Shown here: positions 8,385 to 16,428 of the stretch, piece by piece
Numbering within the stretch: position 1 is the stretch's first letter
Layout of the letters: each line of letters opens with the position of its first letter
Origin: Pseudomonas sp. CHM02
GTDB lineage: Bacteria > Pseudomonadota > Gammaproteobacteria > Pseudomonadales > Pseudomonadaceae
DNA: 64,000 nucleotides
NCBI RefSeq assembly: GCF_000612585.1
Contig: NZ_JFCA01000030.1
Location: 35,998-99,997 of the forward strand
Direction of reading: 5' to 3'
Translations under genes and position numbers: made by a program
The notes under the pieces: generated by a model
The model's database searches: none
What the model was told of the DNA's origin: nothing
Seen by the model: the letters and a program-made list of their open reading frames with translations, nothing else

Positions 8385-8460
8385 CATCGCAGGCAAGCCA
8401 GCTCCCACATTTGATTGGGTTTGCAAATCAAAAATGTGGGAGCCGGGCTTGCCCGCGATG
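8385..8460. repeat. REPIN, CATCGCAGGCAAGCCAGCTC type
   Basis: Inverted REP copies (8385-8410 and about 8434-8460) flank a core containing the short inverted repeat TTTGATT/AATCAAA. The two arms differ slightly (…CTGGCTTGCCTGCG… against …CCGGGCTTGCCCGCG…), so the doublet is asymmetric. Confidence 0.9.
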
Positions 8461-8535
8461 ACGGTCTCAAAGACACCACACAACCCAAGCCTGATACCAT
8501 GCGCGCCTACACCCCTGCCGTGACGACGCCAGCCA

Positions 8536-9645
8536 ATGCCCAGCGCTTCCCAACCCTCCTTGAACACCGTGCTCACGCACTTCCACAGCCTGATCGTGCC
8601 GCTCTGGCAAGGCCCAGGCTGGAACGCCGAGCTGGCATTGCCCTATGAGGCGCTGGACGCCGATCACCAGCCGCTGCCCCCGCAGCGCTACCGCGCCATG
8701 GCCTGCGCCCGCCAGTTGTACCTGTTCGCCAGCCTGATCGGCGAGCCCGGCGCGGTCTTCGCCGAAGAACGCGCGGCGGCGCTGTTCCGTTCGCTGCAAC
8801 GGCACTTCCATGACGCCGAGCACGGCGGCTGGTTCTACAGCATCGACCCGGCAGGCCAGCCGCTGGACACTCGCAAAGACCTCTACACCCACGCGTTCAT
8901 CATCTTTGCCTGCGCCCATTACTGGGCCAAGGTGCGTGAACCGCTGGTGGAATCCGTCCTCAATGCGGCCCTGGAAGTGGTCGCCGAGCGGTTTGCCACT
9001 GGCGACGGTCTGTACGAGGCGGTACTGGAGCGCAACTGGTCGTCCCTCAAGTCCGGACCGCTGCAAAACCCATTGATGCACCTGGCCGAAGGTTTCCTCG
9101 CCACTCTTGCGGTGCGTGAAGACGCGCAGGTGCAAGCAGCCCTGCTGGCGTTGGCGACGGCCATGCAGCAGCGTTTCATTGATCGCCAGAGCGGCGTGAT
9201 GATGGAAAAACCGCTGGGCGCTGTGGATAACTGGTTTGAGCCGGGGCACCAGTTCGAATGGTTCTTTTTGCTGGAGTCTTCGGATGTACTGCGCGGCACG
9301 CCGCTGCATGCTTCGCTGACGCGGGCGTTCACCTACGCCGAGCTCAAGGGTGTGGATAACGCCAGCGGTGCGGTCAGCGGCATGTTGGCGCTGGATGGCA
9401 CTGTGCGCGACGGCACCCAGCGGATCTGGGCCCAGGCCGAATACCTGCGGGCACTGACTTTGCGGCCGGACAGCGAATCGGTGCTGCAGCGCCAATTGCT
9501 GGCGCTGCAACAGCACTTCTTGCATGCAAAAGGCTGGAATGAATGCCTGGATGCCCGGGGAGCGGTGAGCCGGCGGGATATGCCGTCGACTACGCCTTAT
9601 CATTTGGCGACTTGCTATCAGGGGCTGGTCCGGCATCTGGGCTGA
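8536..9645 (+). CDS. AGE-family epimerase/isomerase (N-acylglucosamine 2-epimerase fold; possibly a mannose isomerase)
   Basis: This 369-residue protein has the alpha/alpha-barrel layout of the AGE family: 'GGWFYSIDPAGQPLDTRKDLYTHAFIIFACAHYW', 'NPLMHLAEGFLAT', 'FEPGHQFEWFFLLE' and 'RIWAQAEYLRAL' match the conserved Arg/His catalytic segments. Members interconvert aldose and ketose sugars (mannose-fructose) or epimerise N-acyl-glucosamine or cellobiose; the substrate cannot be assigned here. The missing transport and kinase neighbours give no help. The ATG at 8536 has a weak ribosome site, but the sequence from there fits the family. REPINs lie on both sides, so it is a single-gene unit. Confidence 0.83.
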   Translation: MPSASQPSLNTVLTHFHSLIVPLWQGPGWNAELALPYEALDADHQPLPPQRYRAMACARQLYLFASLIGEPGAVFAEERAAALFRSLQRHFHDAEHGGWFYSIDPAGQPLDTRKDLYTHAFIIFACAHYWAKVREPLVESVLNAALEVVAERFATGDGLYEAVLERNWSSLKSGPLQNPLMHLAEGFLATLAVREDAQVQAALLALATAMQQRFIDRQSGVMMEKPLGAVDNWFEPGHQFEWFFLLESSDVLRGTPLHASLTRAFTYAELKGVDNASGAVSGMLALDGTVRDGTQRIWAQAEYLRALTLRPDSESVLQRQLLALQQHFLHAKGWNECLDARGAVSRRDMPSTTPYHLATCYQGLVRHLG

Positions 9646-9657
9646 CCTTCAGGGCCT

Positions 9658-9722
9658 CATCGCCGGCAAGCCGGCTCCTACAGGGTTGTGTAATCCCTCG
9701 TGGGAGCGGGCTTGCTCGCGAA
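9658..9722. repeat. REPIN, hybrid arms
   Basis: A CATCGCCGGCAAGCCGGCTC arm (9658-9678) is paired with a diverged GGGAGCGGGCTTGCTCGCGA arm (about 9702-9722). The arms come from different REP variants. Confidence 0.8.
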
Positions 9723-9746
9723 GGCGTCACCCCGGTCTACCTGACC

Positions 9747-10652
9747 TCACGCAATCCACTTGCGATCCCCGGTAAAGCTGATCGTCAGCCAGCGCGCCGC
9801 ATCCGGCGTGCCGAGTCCTGTGGATATCTCTTCGCGCAGCCCGTCGAGAGTGGCGACGTTAGCCACCGGGTAATCCGCCGGCAGTACCACATGAATTTCG
9901 ATAAATCGCGCCCGCCCGTGCTTTTGCACGTAGGACACGTAGTCGTCGAAACCATGTCTGGCCTGCGCCGCGTCCATCACCTCGCGCACCTTGTCATCCA
10001 GATGGTCCGGCGCAATCCCCAGCACCTCGCGCAACGCCGGGCGCAGGATCTTGAACGCCGGCGCCAGCATGCTCAGGGCCAGCAGGATCAGGATCAACGG
10101 GTCGACGTACACCGCCCACTCGCCATAGCCCTGGGACTTGAGCAACAGTGCCGCCAGAAAGCTGATCAGCAAGCCCACCGACAGCATCGCGTCCACCAGC
10201 CAACTGATGTTGTCGAACTGGATCAGCGATGATTTCAGCGTGCGATTGCGGTAGCGCACGTAGAAGAAGTAGGCGAACTCGACGACGGTAAACACCGCCG
10301 CGTAGATGATCACCAGCCCCAACTCGATCTCGCGGCCACCATTGATAATGCCGAACACGCCGTTGAGGAACGCATAGAGGGCGATCAGCAACAGGAAACT
10401 GCCCTCGATCAGCAGCACCATGGGTTCCAGGTGCCAATAGCCGAACTGGAAGCGCTCGTTGCTTTTCTTGGCGATCAGCTTGGCCGTGATCAGCATCAAC
10501 ACCTTGATGGCGGTGGCGATCAGCGAGAAAAAGCCGTCGAACAGAATGGATTGGGCGCCGGATACCACACCCGTGACAACCCCGGCGATCGCCACGGCGA
10601 ACATCAGGATGGTCGATTGTTTGAGCAGTGCCTGCTCACCTCGGTTACTCAC
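9747..10652 (-). CDS. cation diffusion facilitator-like membrane transporter (divergent metal site)
   Basis: The 301-residue protein has six predicted membrane helices and a C-terminal cytoplasmic ferredoxin-like domain, the CDF plan, with the family motif 'RFQFGYWHLEP'. CDF proteins export divalent metals in exchange for protons. By eye, the two helices that normally hold the transport-site Asp/His pairs keep D39 and D154, but the partner positions are S43 and S150, so metal preference or activity may differ. The GTG at 10652 is chosen because it sits five bases after GGGAGGAA; a TTG five codons further upstream lies before that ribosome site. It is a single gene between REP elements. Confidence 0.82.
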   Translation of the reverse strand: MSNRGEQALLKQSTILMFAVAIAGVVTGVVSGAQSILFDGFFSLIATAIKVLMLITAKLIAKKSNERFQFGYWHLEPMVLLIEGSFLLLIALYAFLNGVFGIINGGREIELGLVIIYAAVFTVVEFAYFFYVRYRNRTLKSSLIQFDNISWLVDAMLSVGLLISFLAALLLKSQGYGEWAVYVDPLILILLALSMLAPAFKILRPALREVLGIAPDHLDDKVREVMDAAQARHGFDDYVSYVQKHGRARFIEIHVVLPADYPVANVATLDGLREEISTGLGTPDAARWLTISFTGDRKWIA

Positions 10653-10770
10653 ATTTCCTCCCGTCAAAACCTTAAATCCGCACGGTGCGGAGAGGTTTTA
10701 CCGGGTGGAGTGTACCTTATGTCGTGTTTTGGCCGATTTGCCGCATGATTACCGGTAAAAGCCTGATCCT

Positions 10771-10815
10771 GTGGTGAGCGGGCTTGCACCCGCGCGAGGC
10801 AAGCTCGCTCACCAC
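10771..10815. repeat. REP palindrome, GTGGTGAGCGGGCTTGC family
   Basis: Seventeen-base arms (10771-10787 and 10799-10815) differ at one position and form a long hairpin. This is a second REP family in the window, distinct from the GGGAGC type, and sits between two minus-strand genes where it may also stop transcription. Confidence 0.85.
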
Positions 10816-10836
10816 AAAAACCAGCAGGACGAAGCG

Positions 10837-11604
10837 TCAGCCCTTGGCCCCACGCTCGATAGCAAATCCAGCCCAGGTCTGGCTCACCGGCATCAGTTCC
10901 AACCGGTTGATATTCACATGCGCCGGGGTGTTCAGCACCCAGAAGATCGTGTCGGCAATGTCCTGTGGCTGGATCGGCTCGGCACCCGCGTAGGTCGCGT
11001 CATACCGCGCCTGATCACCGCCGAACCGCACCAGCGAGAACTCGCTCTCGCACAGGCCTGGCTCGATGTTGGTGACGCGCACGCCGGTGCCCTGCAGGTC
11101 GCAGCGCAGGTTCAGCGAGAACTGCTTCACGAACGCCTTGGAGCCGCCATACACGTGGCTGCCGGGGTACGGGTAGCTACCGGCGATGGAACCCAGGTTG
11201 ATGATGCCGGCGCCACGGCCATGGGCGATCAGGCGTGGTAGCAGCAGGCTGGTGGTGGTCAGCAGGCCCTTGATGTTGGTGTCGACCATGGTTTCCCAAT
11301 CGTCGAGGCTGCACTTGGGCGCAGGGTCGGTGCCCACGGCCAGGCCGGCGTTGTTGATCAGCCCGCGCAGTGTGGCGAAGGCTGGCGGCAGGTTGGCGAT
11401 GGCGTCTTCCATGCCCTTGCGGTCACGCACGTCCACGACCAAACCATGCACTTCGGTCTGCTTGGAAAGCTCTTCGACCAGCGCATTCAGGCGGTCACCG
11501 CGACGCCCCGTGAGCACCAGTTTCCAGCCGGCCTCGGCAAAACGACGGGCGCAGGCTTCGCCGAAACCTGAGGTTGCGCCAGTAATAAACAGCGTGTTGG
11601 ACAT
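10837..11604 (-). CDS. ydfG: short-chain dehydrogenase, YdfG-type NADP-dependent 3-hydroxy acid / serine dehydrogenase
   Basis: This 255-residue classical SDR has the nucleotide-binding TGATSGFG near the N-terminus, NNAG in the middle, and the catalytic Ser...Tyr-x-x-x-Lys in 'GSIAGSYPYPGSHVYGGSK'. The C-terminal 'LNTPAHVNINRLELMPVSQTW' is distinctive of E. coli YdfG, which oxidises L-allo-threonine, L-serine and 3-hydroxypropionate-like acids with NADP. The ATG at 11604 has AAGGAGA eight bases upstream. Its 5' side opens on the long gap with DnaA-box-like sequences. Confidence 0.88.
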   Translation of the reverse strand: MSNTLFITGATSGFGEACARRFAEAGWKLVLTGRRGDRLNALVEELSKQTEVHGLVVDVRDRKGMEDAIANLPPAFATLRGLINNAGLAVGTDPAPKCSLDDWETMVDTNIKGLLTTTSLLLPRLIAHGRGAGIINLGSIAGSYPYPGSHVYGGSKAFVKQFSLNLRCDLQGTGVRVTNIEPGLCESEFSLVRFGGDQARYDATYAGAEPIQPQDIADTIFWVLNTPAHVNINRLELMPVSQTWAGFAIERGAKG

Positions 11605-12297
11605 GGTGTTCTCCTTGCGGGCATCGGGGAAAAAAATCAGCCAGCAGAATGCCCTTACGCCGCGATGGCGGCAACCGCTATGCGCACAACTTCATTTACA
11701 GCTGATCACTTTTTAACCATCACGAGCAACGCCTTATGCAGCGCGGCCTGTAGCTATATGCGCGCAGGTTATCCACAGCTGCGCCCACAGTCTTTGGGGG
11801 CAAGTGCAAAATGCCTCAGGCCTCTATACACAAGGGTTACAGAGGGTTTTAGAAAGTTTTTTGCTTGACCTCGGCCGGAGCGTATGTAGGCCCTTCGACT
11901 AACGGAAAACCACAACGATGGCTCCAGGCCAGTCATTCCGGCCTCTGCGGCCGTCTTTCCAGAGTTTAGTCACAGACTTATCCACAGGCTGGCGAGACAT
12001 ATTCCGGTCATATACCTGTGTCTTTAAACAGGTTGACAAAGTGCTCGTCGGGCGAGCAAAAACCGCCTGATCAAAAAACAACCATCGCGCTGCAGGCCAC
12101 GTATTCATTGGCGTTCAGCCAGCTACTCCCACGTTACCCACAGCCGGTTCCACAGCGGATGGGGACAAGTCAAAACTGTGACAAAACAGGGATTTGCGGC
12201 GGCTATATGTCGCGCTTTGGAGAGGAGCCAGATTTGTTTTCCACAATTTCCAGAATGGTCTGTGGATAGCACAAAAAGGAATGTGGGAACCGCCTCA
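11605..12297. other. long non-coding gap with a cluster of DnaA-box-like sequences
   Basis: No reading frame here looks like a gene. Two perfect TTATCCACA boxes occur at 11769-11777 and 11978-11986. Single-mismatch forms are TTACCCACA (12134-12142), TTTTCCACA (12237-12245) and, on the minus strand, CTATCCACA (12261-12269). Weaker 7-of-9 matches occur at 11824 and 11966. T-rich tracts occur at 11844-11863, and a hairpin TGCTCG/CGAGCA lies at 12042-12058. The region could titrate DnaA, act as a DnaA-regulated control site, or be an old origin-like element. The chromosomal oriC of pseudomonads lies beside dnaA, which is not here. Confidence 0.6.
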
Positions 12298-12384
12298 TGT
12301 GGGAGCTGGCTTGCCTGCGATGGCATCGCCTCGGTGTAACTGACAGACCGAGGTGTCTGCATCGCAGGCAAGCCAGCTCCCACA
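12298..12384. repeat. REPIN, TGTGGGAGCTGGCTTGC type
   Basis: Near-perfect inverted arms at 12298-12323 and 12360-12384. An inner inverted pair (…CCTCGGTGT… and …ACCGAGGTG…) makes nearly the entire element one long hairpin. Confidence 0.92.
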
Positions 12385-12414
12385 CAAAGCCGGCGCCTAC
12401 AAAGGGTGGTTAGA

Positions 12415-13131
12415 TCAATGCCCGCCGAGGTAGGCGTTGCGCACTTCCTCGTTTACCAGCAATTCCTTGCCGGTGCCGGTCAGGCGGATCTCGCCGTTGA
12501 CCATCACATACGCACGGTCCGACAGGCGCAGCGCGTGGTTGGCGTTCTGCTCCACCAGGAAGATGGTCATCCCGGTGGACGCCAGCTCGCGCAGGGTCGA
12601 GAAGATCTGCTTCACCACAATCGGCGCCAGGCCCAGGCTCGGCTCGTCCAGCAGCAACAGCTTGGGCCGGCTCATCAGGGCGCGGGCGATGGCGAGCATT
12701 TGCTGTTCGCCACCCGACATGGTCATCGCACGCTGGTTGCGCCGCTCCTTGAGCCGTGGAAACAGCTCGAACATGCGCTGCATATCTTCCTGGGCAAACT
12801 TGTCGCCAATCGGGATGGTGCCCATCAGCAGGTTTTCCTCGACGGTCATGTCGGGGAACACCCGCCGCCCTTCCGGCGACTGCGCGATGCCGTTGGAGGC
12901 GATGTAGTGGGACGACTTGTGGGTAATGTCGACGCCGTTGTAGATGATCTGTCCCGACTCGGCCCGTGGCTGGCCGAAGATCGACATCAGCAGCGTGGAC
13001 TTGCCCGCGCCGTTGGAGCCGATCAGGCTGACGGTTTCGCCTTCGTTGATGTGCAGCGAGACTTTCTTCAGGGCCTGGATCGGGCCATAGAACACGTCCA
13101 GGTCCTTCATTTCGAGGATAGGTGCACTCAT
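12415..13131 (-). CDS. livF: branched-chain amino acid ABC transporter ATP-binding protein LivF (BraG)
   Basis: The 238-residue ABC ATPase has a Walker A GSNGAGKST, a signature MSGGEQQ and a Walker B LLLLDEPSLGLAP, the last typical of LivF. With LivG it powers the LivHM permease for leucine, isoleucine and valine uptake at the inner membrane. The ATG at 13131 overlaps the livG stop as ATGA (13128-13131), with GAGGAG just upstream inside livG. A longer in-frame opening to 13407 lies in livG sequence and is rejected. It is the last gene of livHMGF. Confidence 0.95.
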   Translation of the reverse strand: MSAPILEMKDLDVFYGPIQALKKVSLHINEGETVSLIGSNGAGKSTLLMSIFGQPRAESGQIIYNGVDITHKSSHYIASNGIAQSPEGRRVFPDMTVEENLLMGTIPIGDKFAQEDMQRMFELFPRLKERRNQRAMTMSGGEQQMLAIARALMSRPKLLLLDEPSLGLAPIVVKQIFSTLRELASTGMTIFLVEQNANHALRLSDRAYVMVNGEIRLTGTGKELLVNEEVRNAYLGGH

Positions 13132-14003
13132 ACCAGCTCCTCTTCGTCTGCGCCCAGGTAGGCGGCAATCACTTTCGGGTCGTTGCGGATCGCGTCCGGC
13201 CCGCCCTCGGCGATCACGTTGCCGTGGTCGAGCACTACGATGTGGTCGGAAATACTCATCACCATGCCCATGTCGTGTTCGATCAGCACCACCGTGAGGT
13301 CGTGTTCGTCGCGCAACAGGCGAATCATCGCGCTGAGGGCTTCGGTTTCCTGGGGGTTGAGGCCCGCAGCGGGTTCGTCCAGGCAGATGATCTGCGGCCG
13401 GGTGCACATGGCGCGGGCAATTTCCAGGCGGCGCTGCTGGCCGTAGGAGAGTTCACCGGCCAGGCGGTTGGCACAGTCCACCAGGTCCACCACTTCCAGC
13501 CAGTAGAAGGCGTGGTCGAGGGCGTCGCTTTCGGCCTTGCGGTAACCCTTGGTGTTGAGGATGCCGGCGAGCATGTTGCGGTTGACCCACATGTGCTGCG
13601 CCACGAGCAGGTTTTCCAGCACCGACATTTCCTTGAACAGGCGAATGTTCTGGAAGGTCCGTGCCAGGCCGGCGCGGTTCACCAAATGAGTGCCGCCGAA
13701 CATCTTGTAGTACACGCGACTGAAAAAACTTTTTGGCGACACGAAATCCGTGGCCTTGAAGCGCTCGCCCAACAGTTGGATCACGTTGGTCTGTTTACCA
13801 CGGATGTTGAGTTCGATCTTGCCGCCACTGGCTTTGTAGAAACCAGTGAGGCAGTTGAACACCGTGGTCTTGCCGGCACCGTTAGGGCCGATCAGGGCGA
13901 AGATAGAGTTGCGTTCGACCTTGAGGCTCACATCGCTCAAGGCCTTGATGCCACCGAAGTGCATCATCAGGTGTTCGACGGAGAGCACGACTTCCTTGCT
14001 CAT
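13128..14003 (-). CDS. livG: branched-chain amino acid ABC transporter ATP-binding protein LivG (BraF)
   Basis: The 291-residue ATPase has Walker A GPNGAGKTT, signature LSYGQQR and Walker B IICLDEPAAGLNP, as in LivG/BraF. An insert of about 30 residues after the first strand set (IRGKQTNVIQLLGERFKATDF...) is longer than in the E. coli protein but common in Pseudomonas. It pairs with LivF on the cytoplasmic face of LivHM. The start overlaps the livM stop by four bases, and its stop overlaps livF, so the three are translationally coupled. Confidence 0.95.
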   Translation of the reverse strand: MSKEVVLSVEHLMMHFGGIKALSDVSLKVERNSIFALIGPNGAGKTTVFNCLTGFYKASGGKIELNIRGKQTNVIQLLGERFKATDFVSPKSFFSRVYYKMFGGTHLVNRAGLARTFQNIRLFKEMSVLENLLVAQHMWVNRNMLAGILNTKGYRKAESDALDHAFYWLEVVDLVDCANRLAGELSYGQQRRLEIARAMCTRPQIICLDEPAAGLNPQETEALSAMIRLLRDEHDLTVVLIEHDMGMVMSISDHIVVLDHGNVIAEGGPDAIRNDPKVIAAYLGADEEELV

Positions 14004-15277
14004 GGCGCTACCCCCTTACGTGGCGTCACACCGGTGCGGCTGATGCGGATCAGGCCGCGTGGTCGCCAGATCATCATCACCACCATCAACACGCCAAACA
14101 GCAATACGCGGTACTCGGAGAAGCTGCGCAGCAGTTCCGGGGCGACGGTCAATACGAAGGCTGCGATCACCACGCCCACCGTCGAGCCCATGCCGCCCAG
14201 CACCACGATGGCCAGGATCAGCGCCGACTCGAAGAAGGTGAACGACGACGGGTTGACGAAGCCCTGGTAGCTGGCGAAGAACACCCCGGCCAAACCGGCA
14301 GTCGATGCACCGATGGTGAACGCCGAGAGCTTGACCAGTACGTGGTTCAGGCCCATGGAACGGCAGGCGATTTCATCTTCGCGCAAGGCTTCCCAGGCGC
14401 GGCCGACCGGCATGCGGGTCAGGCGGTGCTTGATGTACAGCACGGCCAGCACCACCAGGAACAGCACGATGTAGATGAACAGGAATTTGATGTTGGGGTT
14501 GTAGTCGATGCCGAAGAATTCATGGAAGGGAATCCCGCCATCCTTCGCGCGCTTGCCGAACTCCAGGCCGAGGAAGGTCGGCGAGGGCACCGGCATGCCG
14601 TTGGGTCCGCCGGTAAACGACAGCCAGTTGTTGAGCACCAGACGGATGATTTCACCAAAGCCCAGGGTCACGATGGCCAAATAGTCACCGTGCATTCGTA
14701 GCACCGGGAACCCGAGTATGCACCCCGCCAACGCTGCGGCGATGGCCGCCAGGGGCAACACGGTCCAGAAGCCCAGGCCCAGGTATTGATAACCCAGTGC
14801 AAGGCCGTAGGCGCCGATGGCGTAGAACGCCACGTAACCCAGGTCGAGCAGGCCGGCCAGGCCCACCACGATGTTGAGGCCCAGGCCGAGCAACACGTAG
14901 ATCAGCCCGAGGATCACCACGGTCAGCAGGTACTTGTTGGCGAAGATCGGAAACACGATGGCGATCACGATCAGTGCCGGGATGATCCAGCGCAGCCGCG
15001 ACTTGTAGTCCGGCGCCAGCACATGCACGCCAGAGCCACTGCTCTCGAAGCCCTGCAAAATCTTCAGGCCCTTGGGGGTTTGCAGGAACAGGCTCATGGC
15101 AAAGCGGCCGACCATCACAATGGCCACCAGCAGGCCCACGCGGGCCGGTTCCAGGTTGAAGCTGTAGCCGTCGAGTACAACGCCGACGATCGGACCGAAC
15201 ACGATCAGCGAAATCAGCCCGGCGAGGACCGTATCGACCACACTTTTCTTGATATCGATGGGTTTGGCAGCAGACAT
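14000..15277 (-). CDS. livM: high-affinity branched-chain amino acid ABC transporter permease LivM (BraE)
   Basis: The 425-residue inner-membrane protein has an N-terminal extension with two or three hydrophobic helices, then the conserved LivM permease core ('LGLNIVVGLAGLLDLGYVAFYAIGAY', 'GDYLAIVTLGFGEIIRLVLNNW', 'GREWEALREDEIA'-like 'GRAWEALREDEIACRSMGL'). The last is the coupling helix that docks with the ATPase. It forms the translocation path with LivH. The ATG at 15277 is two bases from the livH stop. Confidence 0.94.
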   Translation of the reverse strand: MSAAKPIDIKKSVVDTVLAGLISLIVFGPIVGVVLDGYSFNLEPARVGLLVAIVMVGRFAMSLFLQTPKGLKILQGFESSGSGVHVLAPDYKSRLRWIIPALIVIAIVFPIFANKYLLTVVILGLIYVLLGLGLNIVVGLAGLLDLGYVAFYAIGAYGLALGYQYLGLGFWTVLPLAAIAAALAGCILGFPVLRMHGDYLAIVTLGFGEIIRLVLNNWLSFTGGPNGMPVPSPTFLGLEFGKRAKDGGIPFHEFFGIDYNPNIKFLFIYIVLFLVVLAVLYIKHRLTRMPVGRAWEALREDEIACRSMGLNHVLVKLSAFTIGASTAGLAGVFFASYQGFVNPSSFTFFESALILAIVVLGGMGSTVGVVIAAFVLTVAPELLRSFSEYRVLLFGVLMVVMMIWRPRGLIRISRTGVTPRKGVAP

Positions 15278-15279
15278 GT

Positions 15280-16194
15280 TTACACCTTCGCCACAAGTGG
15301 GCGACCAAGCAGGCCCTGGGGACGGAAAATCAGAATCACCACCAGCAGGGAGAAACTGAACACGTCTTTGTAGTCAGAGTTGATCAACCCCGAGAACAAC
15401 GACTCGGAGATACCGAGGATGATCCCGCCCAACATCGCCCCAGGCAGGGAGCCGATGCCGCCGAGTACCGCTGCGGTAAATGCCTTGATGCCGATAATGA
15501 AGCCGGCATAGAAGTCGAAGGTGCCGTAGTTGAGGGTGATGAGCACACCGGCCAATGCAGCCATGGCGGCCCCGATGACGAAGACATAGGAGATCACCCG
15601 GTCGGTGTTGATACCGAGGATCGACGCCATCTTGCGGTCTTGCTGGGTCGCGCGGCACATGCGGCCGAGCTTGGTGTATTTGATCACGTAAGTGAGCAAC
15701 GCCATGCCGGCAAACGCCGCCACGAGGATGAACACCTTGGTGTACGTGAGCTGCACGAAACCACTGCCGATATCGACGCGCCAGGCCCCGGCCAGCAGGG
15801 TGGGAATACCTTGTTGCTTGGCGCCCTGGGCGATCTGCGCGTAGTTCTGCAGGATCAGGGAGATGCCGATGGCGCTGATCAGCGGTGCCAGTCGGGTGGA
15901 GTTGCGCAGCGGTTTGTAAGCGACACGCTCGATGACCCAGCCGTATACGCCGGTGACGACGACGGTAAAGATCAAGGTGCCGAGAATGAGCAGCGGGAAG
16001 GATTCGATGCCGAAGTAAGCCAGCAGTGCCAGACTGATCGCCGCGAGGTAAGCGGAAATCATATAAACCTCGCCATGGGCGAAGTTGATCATGCCAATGA
16101 TGCCATAGACCATTGTGTAGCCGATGGCGATCAGGCCATAGACCGACCCGAGGGTCAGGCCATTGACCAGTTGCTGCAGGAAAATACCATCCAT
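15280..16194 (-). CDS. livH: high-affinity branched-chain amino acid ABC transporter permease LivH (BraD)
   Basis: This 304-residue protein with about eight membrane helices has LivH landmarks: 'QQLVNGLTLGSVYGLIAIGYTMVYGIIGMINFAHGEVYM' and 'AVLGGIGSLPGAMLGG'. The EAA-like loop '…CRATQQDRKMASILGIN…' contacts the ATPases. It partners LivM. It is the first gene of the livHMGF run and is separated from braC by 234 bases that hold a REPIN, so the binding protein may be made in greater amount than the permease. Confidence 0.95.
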   Translation of the reverse strand: MDGIFLQQLVNGLTLGSVYGLIAIGYTMVYGIIGMINFAHGEVYMISAYLAAISLALLAYFGIESFPLLILGTLIFTVVVTGVYGWVIERVAYKPLRNSTRLAPLISAIGISLILQNYAQIAQGAKQQGIPTLLAGAWRVDIGSGFVQLTYTKVFILVAAFAGMALLTYVIKYTKLGRMCRATQQDRKMASILGINTDRVISYVFVIGAAMAALAGVLITLNYGTFDFYAGFIIGIKAFTAAVLGGIGSLPGAMLGGIILGISESLFSGLINSDYKDVFSFSLLVVILIFRPQGLLGRPLVAKV

Positions 16195-16302
16195 AACGCA
16201 ATCTCACGCGGTGAGCACCTGCACACCGGAGGGTGTGCGGCGCTTCTGGAGGAAAAAACAGAGTCGTTGCTGGACACGATGCAGCTGGCGACCTCGACCC
16301 CC

Positions 16303-16393
16303 TGTGGGAGCTGGCTTGCCTGCGATAGCGGTTTTACATTCAACACAGGTGTCGACTGTCAGTCCGTCATCGCGGGCAAGCCCGGCTCCCACA
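16303..16393. repeat. REPIN between braC and livH
   Basis: Inverted REP arms at about 16303-16326 and 16368-16393 surround a core of about 40 bases. Lying inside the bra operon, the hairpins may stabilise the upstream braC message. Confidence 0.9.
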
Positions 16394-16428
16394 GTGGATC
16401 TGTGGCGCCTGCGTGGTCGCGTTAATGC

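Noticed and set aside
11605..12297. The chromosomal replication origin
   Set aside because: Although DnaA boxes cluster here, dnaA, dnaN, rpmH or gidA are absent, and Pseudomonas oriC lies beside dnaA. I kept the weaker claim of a DnaA-binding locus.
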